From Dehalococcoidales bacterium (lineage in GTDB: Bacteria > Chloroflexota > Dehalococcoidia > Dehalococcoidales > UBA5760): a stretch of 5,256 nucleotides of DNA. The stretch spans positions 1-5,256 of the forward strand of contig JAFGFP010000007.1 of the NCBI GenBank assembly GCA_016931015.1, given 5' to 3'. This document shows, piece by piece, positions 1 to 5,256 of the stretch (the first letter of the stretch is position 1; the number at the start of each line of letters is the position of its first letter). Position numbers and translations under genes: made by a program. The notes under the pieces are model-generated. The model saw only the letters and a list, made by a program, of their open reading frames with translations. It was not told the DNA's origin and did not search any database.

Positions 1-282
1 CTTAAGGCCGAGGGTTTCATCGGTGACTACGAGGTGGTCAAGGGTAAGTCTCACCGGGTCATCAGGATTCATATCAGGTATGACGAGAATAACAAGTCGA
101 TTATCTCCGGCCTGGAGCGGGTAAGCCGGCCCGGGCTGAGGGTATACGCCGGGCAGAGAGAGATTCCCCGCGTCTACGGCGGTCTGGGTATCGCCATCGT
201 CTCGACGCCCAAAGGGGTTATGACGGGGCAGCAGGCCTGGCGGGAAGGTATCGGCGGCGAGCTTCTCTGCCGTGTCTGGTAG
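1..282 (+). CDS. rpsH: 30S ribosomal protein S8 (uS8), 3' part
   Basis: S8 binds the central domain of 16S rRNA and is a primary assembly protein of the 30S platform. In E. coli it also represses translation of its own operon. The reading frame is open from the first base, so the true start lies upstream. Ninety-three residues are visible, against about 130 for the family, so roughly 35-40 N-terminal residues are missing. The C-terminal domain is clear: a SRPGLRVY-type strand, then GGLGIAIVSTPKGVMT, then the closing GIGGELLCRVW, all in the normal S8 order. The residue after the Ala of GQQAW is Trp, where many S8 proteins have Arg or Lys; this is a minor variant. The gene ends in TAG and is followed by a 58-nt AT-rich gap before rplF. 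The identification is firm; only the N-terminal part is unseen. Confidence 0.97.
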   Translation, partial: LKAEGFIGDYEVVKGKSHRVIRIHIRYDENNKSIISGLERVSRPGLRVYAGQREIPRVYGGLGIAIVSTPKGVMTGQQAWREGIGGELLCRVW

Positions 283-340
283 CTTAAGGATTATCATAGC
301 TTTACGGCTTAAATTAGAATCAACATTGAGGTTAGGATAG
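283..340 (+). promoter_or_regulatory. AT-rich rpsH-rplF spacer with weak promoter-like hexamers
   Basis: This 58-nt gap is one of only two sizeable spacers in an otherwise tightly packed operon. It contains TTATCA (291-296) and TAGAAT (315-320) separated by 18 nt, which resembles a weak sigma-70 promoter. A start about 7 nt downstream would fall almost on the Shine-Dalgarno sequence, so a functional promoter is doubtful. The rplF ribosome binding site, GAGGT at 328-332, lies 8 nt before the ATG. A 5-bp pairing (284-288 with 308-312) has a 19-nt loop and is too weak to call a terminator. Confidence 0.2.
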
Positions 341-886
341 ATGTCCAGAGTGGGGCGGATGCCGATAACAGTGCCACCGGGGGTGGCCGTCGAGATTAAA
401 GACAGCCAGGTCACGGTGACCGGGCCCAGGGGGCAGCTCTCCCGGAGCTTAAGTCCGGATATGTCCTTCGACTTGAGCGGCGATACCCTGACGGTGTCGC
501 GGCCCAGCGATAGCAAGGAGCACCGCTCCCGGCACGGGCTCACCCGGAGCCTGCTGGCGAACATGGTGGAGGGAGTGTCCCGGGGCTTCGAGAAGAACCT
601 GGAGATTGTCGGCGTCGGTTACCGCGCCGAGAAGAAGGGTGATAATCTCGTCTTCCGTATCGGCTATTCCCACCCGGTAGAGGTGGTTCCTCTGCCCGGG
701 GTGTCCCTGGACGTCGAGGCGGCCAACCGCATTAAGGTGAGCGGTATTGATAAAGAAGCGGTCGGGGAGATGGCGGCCGAAATCAGGGCGATTCGTCCCC
801 CGGACTCCTATAAAGGCAAGGGTATCCGGTATGCCGGCGAGCGGGTTCGCCTGAAGCCGGGTAAGGGTAAGCAGAGCGGTAAATAG
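341..886 (+). CDS. rplF: 50S ribosomal protein L6 (uL6)
   Basis: L6 binds 23S rRNA near the sarcin-ricin loop, beside the factor-binding site of the 50S subunit. The 181-residue product matches the usual length of about 175-185. It begins MSRVGRMPI, the standard L6 opening, followed by the first alpha/beta repeat (roughly residues 10-80, with VTVTGPRGQLSR). The second repeat follows (roughly 88-170, with VGVGYRAEKKGDNLVFRIGYSHPV). The L6 signature is present at residues 154-162 as PDSYKGKGI, followed by RYAGE and a Lys-rich tail. The ATG at 341 is preceded by GAGGT with 8-nt spacing and gives the canonical N-terminus. The gene ends in TAG, 12 nt before the rplR start. Nothing is truncated, and the call is secure. 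Confidence 0.99.
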   Translation: MSRVGRMPITVPPGVAVEIKDSQVTVTGPRGQLSRSLSPDMSFDLSGDTLTVSRPSDSKEHRSRHGLTRSLLANMVEGVSRGFEKNLEIVGVGYRAEKKGDNLVFRIGYSHPVEVVPLPGVSLDVEAANRIKVSGIDKEAVGEMAAEIRAIRPPDSYKGKGIRYAGERVRLKPGKGKQSGK

Positions 887-887
887 A

Positions 888-892
888 GAGGG
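888..892 (+). promoter_or_regulatory. Ribosome binding site deciding the rplR TTG start
   Basis: GAGGG lies 6 nt upstream of TTG at 899, just after the rplF stop. No ATG or GTG in frame lies nearby, and the TTG gives the usual short L18 N-terminus, so this site supports the non-ATG start. Confidence 0.7.
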
Positions 893-898
893 TAATAA

Positions 899-1264
899 TT
901 GAGTAAGCTTACGCCGAAGGCGTTACGACGGATAAGACACCAACGGGTCAGAGACCGGGTGAGGGGCACCACCGACCGTCCCCGCCTGTGCGTCTTTCGC
1001 AGCCTGAACCACATCTACGCTCAGGTTGTCGATGACTCAAAGGGGCAGACCCTGGTCAGTGCCTCGACCCTGGAGACCGAGGTAAAGGGCGAGCTTAACG
1101 GTAAAGCAAAGTCGGCCCGGGCCGAGCTGGTCGGTACTATGGTGGCCAAGCGGGCCTTGGACAAGGGGATAAAGCAGGTGGTCTTCGACCGGGGCGGCTA
1201 CAACTATCACGGCCGCGTCAAGGCTCTGGCTGAGGCAGCCAGGCAGGTGGGACTACACTTCTAG
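899..1264 (+). CDS. rplR: 50S ribosomal protein L18 (uL18)
   Basis: L18 binds 5S rRNA and, with L5, helps attach it to the 50S central protuberance. The 121-residue product is of normal length. It has a strongly basic N-terminal arm (residues 1-29, rich in Arg and Lys), then RPRLCVFRS (27-35) with NHIYAQVVDD, a typical L18 core. The conserved ending FDRGGYNYHGRVKALAEAAR (96-115) is followed by the terminal GLHF. Translation starts at TTG, supported by GAGGG 6 nt upstream. The gene sits 12 nt after rplF and 20 nt before the GTG of rpsE, and it ends in TAG. Family identity is unambiguous; the only uncertainty is the start, which has no good competitor. Confidence 0.98.
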   Translation: MSKLTPKALRRIRHQRVRDRVRGTTDRPRLCVFRSLNHIYAQVVDDSKGQTLVSASTLETEVKGELNGKAKSARAELVGTMVAKRALDKGIKQVVFDRGGYNYHGRVKALAEAARQVGLHF

Positions 1265-1288
1265 GAAAGGCGGTAACTAACCAGGTGG
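1263..1288 (+). promoter_or_regulatory. rpsE translation start region (two candidate starts)
   Basis: Two pairings of ribosome binding site and start are possible. GTG at 1285 has AGGAAAGG at 1263-1270, with a long 14-nt gap, or a weaker GGCGG closer in. TTG at 1294 has AGGTGG at 1283-1288, with 5-nt spacing. The choice changes the protein by three residues only. I keep GTG 1285 because GTG is the stronger start codon. Confidence 0.4.
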
Positions 1289-1815
1289 CGGAATTGGCAA
1301 GCAAGATAGACCCCGACGAACTGGTGCTCAACGATAAGCTGATTTACCTTAACCGTGTCTCCAAGGTGATGAAGGGGGGCAAGCGCCTCAGCTTTAGTGC
1401 CCTGGTGGTCACCGGCGACGGTAACGGGCACGTCGGCATCGGTCAGGGTAAGGCTAACGAGGTTCCGGCGGCGATTAATAAGGCCGGCGCCGACGCCAAG
1501 AAGAACCTGGTCAAGGTGCCCCTGGCGCGTGCCACCATCCCCCACGAGATAACAGTCAAGCTCGGGGCCGCCAAGGTGCTCTTGAGACCGGCGGCACCGG
1601 GGACGGGCATTATTGCCGGAAGCAGTATCCGCATGGTGATGGAGGCGGCGGGCATTAAGGATGTGCTCACCAAGTCGCTGGGCAGCGCTAACCGGGTCAA
1701 TATGGCCAAGGCGACCATACTGGCGCTTAGGCAGCTCAGAGACCCGAAGGAAGTACAGACGAAGCGCCGGCCGCAGCCGGTCGCCGAGGCCGCGGAGGAG
1801 GCGAACCGTGGCTAG
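1285..1815 (+). CDS. rpsE: 30S ribosomal protein S5 (uS5)
   Basis: S5 sits on the solvent side of the 30S subunit near the mRNA entry tunnel and affects decoding accuracy and helicase action. The product is 176 residues, normal for the family. The N-terminal double-stranded-RNA-binding-like domain is at about residues 13-78 and includes VSKVMKGGKRLSFSALVV (25-42) and GHVGIGQGKANEVPAAI (48-64). The C-terminal domain runs from about 79 to 150, with LRPAAPGTGIIAGSSIR and LTKSLGSANRVNMAKATI. A charged tail (about 155-176) ends in an Ala/Glu-rich stretch. GTG at 1285 is chosen as the start; TTG at 1294 is an alternative. The last 8 nt overlap rpmD, and the strong ribosome binding site of rpmD is written within the Glu-Glu codons of this tail. 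Confidence 0.98.
   Translation: MAELASKIDPDELVLNDKLIYLNRVSKVMKGGKRLSFSALVVTGDGNGHVGIGQGKANEVPAAINKAGADAKKNLVKVPLARATIPHEITVKLGAAKVLLRPAAPGTGIIAGSSIRMVMEAAGIKDVLTKSLGSANRVNMAKATILALRQLRDPKEVQTKRRPQPVAEAAEEANRG
1794..1800 (+). promoter_or_regulatory. Strong ribosome binding site for rpmD inside rpsE
   Basis: GGAGGAG lies 7 nt before GTG at 1808, within rpsE codons that include consecutive Glu residues. This fixes the rpmD start, since the same frame stays open about 147 nt further upstream without any L30-like sequence. Confidence 0.8.
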
Positions 1816-1990
1816 GCTTGGTGTCGTTTTGGTTAAGAGCGGTATCGGCTACGACCGGACGCAGAAGCGGACGTTAAAGGCCCTCGGCTTACGTCGTTTG
1901 AACCAGAGGGTTGTCCATGAGGACAGTGCTTCGGTCAGGGGGATGATTAATAAAGTGAAACATCTGGTAAAGGTGGAGGTAGCAGACTAG
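1808..1990 (+). CDS. rpmD: 50S ribosomal protein L30 (uL30)
   Basis: L30 is a small protein on the 50S surface that contacts 23S rRNA. It is absent from some bacteria but kept here. The product is 60 residues, exactly the usual bacterial size. It reads as a complete L30: LGVVLVKSGIG at residues 4-14, KRTLKALGLRRLNQRVVHED (20-39), and the closing RGMINKVKHLVKVE. The start is GTG at 1808, set by GGAGGAG 7 nt upstream. A longer reading of this frame, back to about 1661, would add Arg/Pro-rich sequence that is only rpsE read out of frame. The gene overlaps rpsE by 8 nt. Its TAG stop shares one base with the GTG of rplO (TAGTG), so L30 is probably translationally coupled on both sides. Confidence 0.97.
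   Translation: MARLGVVLVKSGIGYDRTQKRTLKALGLRRLNQRVVHEDSASVRGMINKVKHLVKVEVAD
1975..1980 (+). promoter_or_regulatory. Ribosome binding site for rplO inside rpmD
   Basis: GGAGGT lies 9 nt before GTG at 1990, within the last codons of rpmD. It supports the GTG start, which overlaps the rpmD stop by one base. Confidence 0.7.
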
Positions 1991-2454
1991 TGAGGCAGGA
2001 CGAAATCTCTCCCGCCGTTGGTTCGAAAAAGAGTAGAAAACGGGTGGGTCGCGGCGACGGCAGCGGTCACGGCACCTACTGCGGACGGGGCGTTAAGGGA
2101 CAGAAGTCCCGCTCCGGCTTCAGCCAGAAGCGCGGCTTCGAGGGGGGACAGTTACCCCTGATTAAGCGCCTGCCGCGTAAGCGCGGCTTCACCAATATCT
2201 TTAAGGTAGAGTACAGCTTAGTTAATCTTGAGGCGCTCAACCGCTTCGAGTCGGGGAGTGAGGTCACTCCCGACCGGCTGCTTGAGGCCGGAGTGATAAA
2301 GTCGCTGGGGCGCCCGGTTAAGATTCTGGCGCGGGGGGACATCGCGCATCCCCTGTCGGTAAAGGCAAACCGGTTCTCCGCTGCCGCAAAAGCCAAGATT
2401 GAGGCGGTGGGGGGCACTGTGGAGGAGACGGGACATGCCGCAGAGTCAAGCTGA
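1990..2454 (+). CDS. rplO: 50S ribosomal protein L15 (uL15)
   Basis: L15 is a late-assembly 50S protein whose long, basic N-terminal extension threads into 23S rRNA. The product is 154 residues, normal length. The Gly- and basic-rich arm is obvious: SRKRVGRGDGSGHGTYCGRG (15-34), then KGQKSRSG and GFEGGQLPLIKRLPRKRGF. The globular C-terminal domain carries VKILARGDIAHPLSVKANRF (110-129) and the final KIEAVGGTVE, both typical of L15. Cys31 falls in the GTYxGRG motif at a place where Ser is common in relatives I recall; this may be a simple substitution. The start is GTG, overlapping the rpmD stop by one base. The gene ends in TGA, and its last 20 nt overlap the start of secY. Confidence 0.98.
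   Translation: MRQDEISPAVGSKKSRKRVGRGDGSGHGTYCGRGVKGQKSRSGFSQKRGFEGGQLPLIKRLPRKRGFTNIFKVEYSLVNLEALNRFESGSEVTPDRLLEAGVIKSLGRPVKILARGDIAHPLSVKANRFSAAAKAKIEAVGGTVEETGHAAESS
2421..2427 (+). promoter_or_regulatory. Strong ribosome binding site deciding the secY start
   Basis: GGAGGAG lies 7 nt before ATG at 2435, inside the end of rplO. It favours this ATG over the upstream TTG at 2399 and over the ATG at 2534, neither of which has a comparable site. Confidence 0.75.
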
Positions 2455-3808
2455 CTCGGCGCTGGCGCCGCAACCTAGGGCCAGACGGCCGGGGCAGGGG
2501 GGAAGGTCGAACCGACCGCGACTCTTGCAGGCAATGCTGGATGCCTTCCGTCTGCCCGACTTAAGGCACCGCATCCTCTTTACCGTAGGCATGCTGGTGA
2601 TCTTCCGCTTCGTGGCCCATGTACCCCTGCCCGGGGTGGATGCCGCCGCCCTGCAGCAGCTCTTCGAGAACATGCCGATACTGGGCATGCTCGACCTCTT
2701 CAGCGGCGGCGCCATGCGGCAGTTCAGCGTGGCCGCTATGGGGGTCTACCCCTATATCACCTCCTCCATCATTATGATGCTGCTGACCCCGGTTATCCCC
2801 CGTCTCCAGGCCCTGTCCCAGGAGGGAGAGGCCGGGCGGAACCGGATTAATCAGATAACCCACTGGCTCACGGTGCCGTTGGCCGGGCTTCAGGGTTATG
2901 CCCAGATTGTAATTTTACAGCGGGCCGACCCTCCGGTACTGGCCAGTGCCGAGCCTATGATGATTGCCACCATGATTATCTCCATGATTGCCGGCACCAT
3001 GTTCCTGGTCTGGCTGGGGGAGCTGATTACCGAGAACGGCATCGGTAACGGAATATCGATAATCATCTTCGGGGGCATTGTTGCCAAGTTCCCCGAGCTC
3101 ATCGGACAGAGTTCCCTGGCGGCGCAGAGTGGACAGGGCGCCGGGGTGGCCGGTTATTTCGTCATCATCCTGGCGACGGTTGTGGCCATAGTCGTCTTTA
3201 CCGAGGCGCACCGGCGGATTCCGGTGCAGTACGCTAAGAGCGTTTTCCGGGGCGGTCGAATGTACCGCCAGGCGGGCTCGACCCATATCCCGCTGCGGGT
3301 AAATACCGCCGGCATGATACCGCTTATCTTCGCCATGTCGATCGTTATGTTCCCCAGCATGATTGCCAGCTATTTTGCGGCGCCGGCCGGGGCCGACCCT
3401 AACTTCGCCAACACGGTGCAGAACCTGTTTAACTCCGAAGGCGGCCTCTACTGGGGTCTGTTTTTCGTGCTGACGATGGCCTTCGCCTTCTTCTACACCA
3501 TGGTAATCTTTCAGCAGCAGGACTTGCCGGGGACGTTGCAGCGCCAGGGCGGTTTTATCCCCGGTATCAGGCCGGGGCGGCATACTAACGAATACCTCAA
3601 CCAGGTCATCAAACGTATTACCTGGGCGGGCGCTCTCTTCCTGGCGGTGGTCGGTATCGTGCCCTTTATCGCCGAGAAGATAACCAACGTTCAGGTAATT
3701 CAGCTCTCCAGTATGGGCCTGATTATCGTGGTCGGGGTGGTGCTGGATACTATGAAGCAGATAGAGGCCCAGCTCGTCATGCGCCGCTACGAAGGTTTTA
3801 TAAAGTAG
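2435..3808 (+). CDS. secY: Preprotein translocase subunit SecY
   Basis: SecY forms the protein-conducting channel in the inner membrane and, with SecE and SecG, accepts substrates from SecA or the ribosome. The product is 457 residues with ten predicted membrane segments, at about 46-65, 98-121, 143-162, 172-196, 203-220, 238-256, 290-314, 338-359, 393-413 and 420-440, plus the plug-bearing half-helix at about 68-90. Family motifs include PLPGVDAAAL, MGVYPYITSSII, HRRIPVQYAKSV (259-270), GSTHIPLRVN and GMIPLIFAMSIVMFP. The cytoplasmic loop GGFIPGIRPG (372-381) carries Arg379, equivalent to the functionally important Arg357 of E. coli. ATG 2435 is chosen for its strong ribosome binding site. 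It gives an Arg-rich N-terminal extension of about 33 residues before the usual start region (MLDAFRLPD, ATG 2534). Met115 stands where Gln is widely conserved. The gene overlaps rplO by 20 nt and ends in TAG. Confidence 0.98.
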   Translation: MPQSQADSALAPQPRARRPGQGGRSNRPRLLQAMLDAFRLPDLRHRILFTVGMLVIFRFVAHVPLPGVDAAALQQLFENMPILGMLDLFSGGAMRQFSVAAMGVYPYITSSIIMMLLTPVIPRLQALSQEGEAGRNRINQITHWLTVPLAGLQGYAQIVILQRADPPVLASAEPMMIATMIISMIAGTMFLVWLGELITENGIGNGISIIIFGGIVAKFPELIGQSSLAAQSGQGAGVAGYFVIILATVVAIVVFTEAHRRIPVQYAKSVFRGGRMYRQAGSTHIPLRVNTAGMIPLIFAMSIVMFPSMIASYFAAPAGADPNFANTVQNLFNSEGGLYWGLFFVLTMAFAFFYTMVIFQQQDLPGTLQRQGGFIPGIRPGRHTNEYLNQVIKRITWAGALFLAVVGIVPFIAEKITNVQVIQLSSMGLIIVVGVVLDTMKQIEAQLVMRRYEGFIK

Positions 3809-3878
3809 TCGAGGGGGTGTAACTCGTTAGCGGACTTAGTGTAGTATATTAAGGGACTTTATAAACAGGAGCATTTTG
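3809..3878 (+). promoter_or_regulatory. AT-rich secY-adk spacer with -10-like boxes
   Basis: This is the longest gap in the window and is AT-rich, especially from about 3836 on. It contains TATATT (3845-3850) and TATAAA (3860-3865), both similar to a -10 box. I see no convincing -35 hexamer 16-18 nt upstream of either. No stable GC-rich hairpin followed by a T-run is visible, so there is no sign of an intrinsic terminator after secY. A separate promoter for adk-map is possible but unproven. Confidence 0.2.
3867..3871 (+). promoter_or_regulatory. Ribosome binding site for adk
   Basis: AGGAG lies 7 nt before TTG at 3879 and 4 nt before TTG at 3876. The 7-nt spacing is closer to the usual optimum, so the second TTG is preferred. 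Confidence 0.65.
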
Positions 3879-4538
3879 TTGTATATTATTCTTTTGGGGC
3901 CGCCCGGGGCCGGTAAGGGAACACAGGCAGCCTACGTGGCGCAGAGCTTAAAGCTGGCCCATGTCGCTTCCGGCGACCTGTTTCGTCGCGCGCTGGAGCA
4001 GGGGACGGAGCTGGTGCTAAAGGCTAAGTCCTATATGGAGGCCGGTAAACTGGTCCCCGACGAGCTGACAGTGAGCATGGTTCTGGAGCGGCTTAAGGCG
4101 TCGGACTGCGCTAACGGAGTGGTTCTTGACGGCTTCCCCCGCAACCTGAAGCAGGCGGAGGCCCTGGATAAGGCCTTGAGCGGCCAGGATAAGGCTATTG
4201 ACTGGACGGTGTATATTAAGGTCTCCGAGGCGGAGGTCTTAAAGCGTCTCGGCGGACGCTGGATTTGCCGTAATTGCCAGGCGCCGTATCACGCTACCGA
4301 GTCCCCGCCCCGGGTTGCGGGCCGGTGTGATAAGTGCCAGGGCGAGCTTTACCAGCGCCCCGACGATAACGTGGCTACCATTAAAAAGCGGCTCGCGGTG
4401 TATCATCAGGAAACCGCGCCCCTTATTGACTATTATGCCCAAAAGGGTAAACTGATAGAGATTGACGGCGAGGGAAAGACGGAGGCCGTGGGTAAGAGAA
4501 TAATCATGGCTCTAAAGCGAGGTAGTGGGTCGGGGTGA
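3879..4538 (+). CDS. adk: Adenylate kinase with four-cysteine (zinc-type) LID
   Basis: Adenylate kinase catalyses ATP + AMP = 2 ADP in the cytoplasm and balances adenine nucleotides. From TTG 3879 the product is 219 residues, typical of the long bacterial form. The P-loop GPPGAGKGT is at residues 7-15. The AMP-binding region includes ASGDLFR (30-36) and DGFPRN (84-89). The LID domain has C130-x2-C133 and C150-x2-C153, separated by 16 residues, the pattern of Adk proteins that hold a structural zinc. RPDDN follows, with Arg and Asp residues typical of the LID. The alternative TTG at 3876 would add one residue; the preferred start gives the family-like MYIILLGPPG opening. The gene follows secY after an AT-rich gap, and its TGA overlaps the GTG of map by 4 nt. 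Zinc binding is inferred from the cysteines. Confidence 0.98.
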   Translation: MYIILLGPPGAGKGTQAAYVAQSLKLAHVASGDLFRRALEQGTELVLKAKSYMEAGKLVPDELTVSMVLERLKASDCANGVVLDGFPRNLKQAEALDKALSGQDKAIDWTVYIKVSEAEVLKRLGGRWICRNCQAPYHATESPPRVAGRCDKCQGELYQRPDDNVATIKKRLAVYHQETAPLIDYYAQKGKLIEIDGEGKTEAVGKRIIMALKRGSGSG

Positions 4539-5256
4539 GTATTATCATCAAGTCGGACCGTGAGATTGAGATTATGCGTAAGGCCGGTCGGGTGGTGGCT
4601 CGGGTGCTCGAGATATTGGCTGGAGAGCTTAAAGCCGGTATGAAGACCGTCGAGCTGGACGCCATCGCCGTACGGGAGTTGGAGAAGCTGGGGGCCAAGC
4701 CCTCGTTTAAGGGCTACCAGGGCTACCCGGCCAGTCTCTGTGTCTCCGTAAACGATGAGATAGTGCACGGTATCCCCGGGGAGCGGGTGCTGGCTGAGGG
4801 CGACATTGTCTCCCTCGACCTGGGGGCTATCGTTGACGGTTTTCAGGGCGACGCCGCCCGCACGGTGGGTATTGGCGAGATTAGTCCGGAGGCGGCGCGG
4901 CTCGTGGAGACTACCAAGGCGGCCTTGCAGGCCGGAATAGCTCAGGCCCGGGCCGGGGGCAGGTTGGGAGATATCTCGGCGGTCATCCAGCAGTATGCCG
5001 AGTCGAGAGGCTACGGGGTGGTTCGTAAGTACACCGGACACGGTATCGGCCGCGAGATGCACGAGGAGCCGCAGATACCTAACTTCGGGCAGCCGGGAAC
5101 CGGGCCGCTACTTAGGCGGGGCATGACCCTGGCGCTGGAGCCGATGGTGAGCATTGGCAGCTGGGATACGCGGGTTGACGGTAATAACTGGACGGTGCTT
5201 ACCGTAGACGGGAGCCTGGCGGCCCACTTTGAGGATACCGTGGCCATTACTGATGA
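4535..5256 (+). CDS. map: Type I methionine aminopeptidase, 3' end cut off
   Basis: MetAP removes the initiator methionine from new proteins as they leave the ribosome, using two divalent metal ions. The frame runs off the window end: 240 complete codons are visible, with about 10 residues probably missing compared with the usual 248-255. The opening SIIIKSDREIEIMRKAGRVV is typical of type I. All five metal ligands are present: Asp95 (SLDLG), Asp106 (FQGDAA), His169 (TGHGIG), Glu202 (ALEPMV) and Glu233 (HFEDT). The substrate-side His78 (EIVHGIPG) and His176 (EMHEEP) are also there. There is no N-terminal zinc-finger extension. Residue 234 is Asp in E-D-T, where many relatives have E-H-T; it is not a metal ligand. 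GTG at 4535 overlaps the adk stop by 4 nt, with GAGGT 11 nt upstream (4519-4523), suggesting coupled translation. Confidence 0.97.
   Translation, partial: MSIIIKSDREIEIMRKAGRVVARVLEILAGELKAGMKTVELDAIAVRELEKLGAKPSFKGYQGYPASLCVSVNDEIVHGIPGERVLAEGDIVSLDLGAIVDGFQGDAARTVGIGEISPEAARLVETTKAALQAGIAQARAGGRLGDISAVIQQYAESRGYGVVRKYTGHGIGREMHEEPQIPNFGQPGTGPLLRRGMTLALEPMVSIGSWDTRVDGNNWTVLTVDGSLAAHFEDTVAITD

Noticed and set aside
1661..1807. Possible N-terminal extension of L30
   Set aside because: The added residues are Arg/Pro-rich and are rpsE read in another frame. L30 is normally 60 residues, and GTG at 1808 has a strong ribosome binding site.
2399..2434. Upstream TTG start for secY
   Set aside because: It lies within rplO, lacks a comparable ribosome binding site, and adds 12 Arg/Trp-rich residues that read as out-of-frame L15 sequence. 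ATG 2435 is better placed.
2915..3583. A 222-codon open frame on the - strand inside secY
   Set aside because: It lies wholly opposite secY, whose + strand translation is full of SecY motifs. The antisense product is low-complexity, His/Gly/Asp-rich and resembles no family I know.
3809..3860. Intrinsic terminator after secY
   Set aside because: Only short pairings of 3-4 bp can be drawn, with no GC-rich stem followed by a T-run.
4433..5062. A 209-codon open frame on the - strand across the adk-map junction
   Set aside because: It lies opposite two clearly real genes, has no recognisable domain, and spans a gene boundary as a chance frame would in GC-rich DNA.
1..5256. Undescribed accessory system, mobile element or CRISPR array
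   Set aside because: Nearly every base is accounted for by conserved operon genes. I saw no direct-repeat array, terminal inverted repeats, transposase, integrase or tRNA.

Overview
This window is a stretch of a bacterial ribosomal-protein (spc-type) operon. It runs left to right on the + strand with no gene on the - strand: rpsH (5' end cut off), rplF, rplR, rpsE, rpmD, rplO, secY, adk, map (3' end cut off). Every gene is recognisable from family motifs in its translation. The order matches the conserved S8-L6-L18-S5-L30-L15-SecY-Adk-MetAP order found in many bacteria.

Organism: a moderately GC-rich bacterium (GC judged by eye, not computed). The SecY N-terminal region, the L15 form GTYxGRG and the secY-adk-map arrangement suggest Chloroflexota, possibly Dehalococcoidia. 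That is inference from remembered sequences and could be wrong at class level. The bacterial L6, L18, L30 and SecY forms exclude archaea.

Layout: positions 1-3808 hold small-subunit proteins S8 and S5, large-subunit proteins L6, L18, L30 and L15, and then SecY, the pore of the Sec translocon. Packing is tight. rpsE/rpmD overlap by 8 nt, rpmD/rplO by 1 nt, rplO/secY by 20 nt and adk/map by 4 nt, which suggests translational coupling. Only two gaps exceed 50 nt: rpsH-rplF (58 nt) and secY-adk (70 nt to the preferred adk start). Both are AT-rich compared with the genes. After the second gap come adenylate kinase with a four-cysteine LID and type I methionine aminopeptidase.

How the genes work together: the ribosomal proteins build both subunits, SecY receives nascent membrane and secreted proteins, Adk balances adenine nucleotides, and MetAP removes the initiator methionine from new proteins. 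The set is housekeeping machinery for growth.

I found no mobile element, CRISPR array, RNA gene or undescribed system. The more unusual points are stop-codon choice (six TAG, two TGA, no TAA), frequent GTG/TTG starts, an Arg-rich N-terminal extension on SecY, and a Gln-to-Met change in the conserved second transmembrane segment of SecY.
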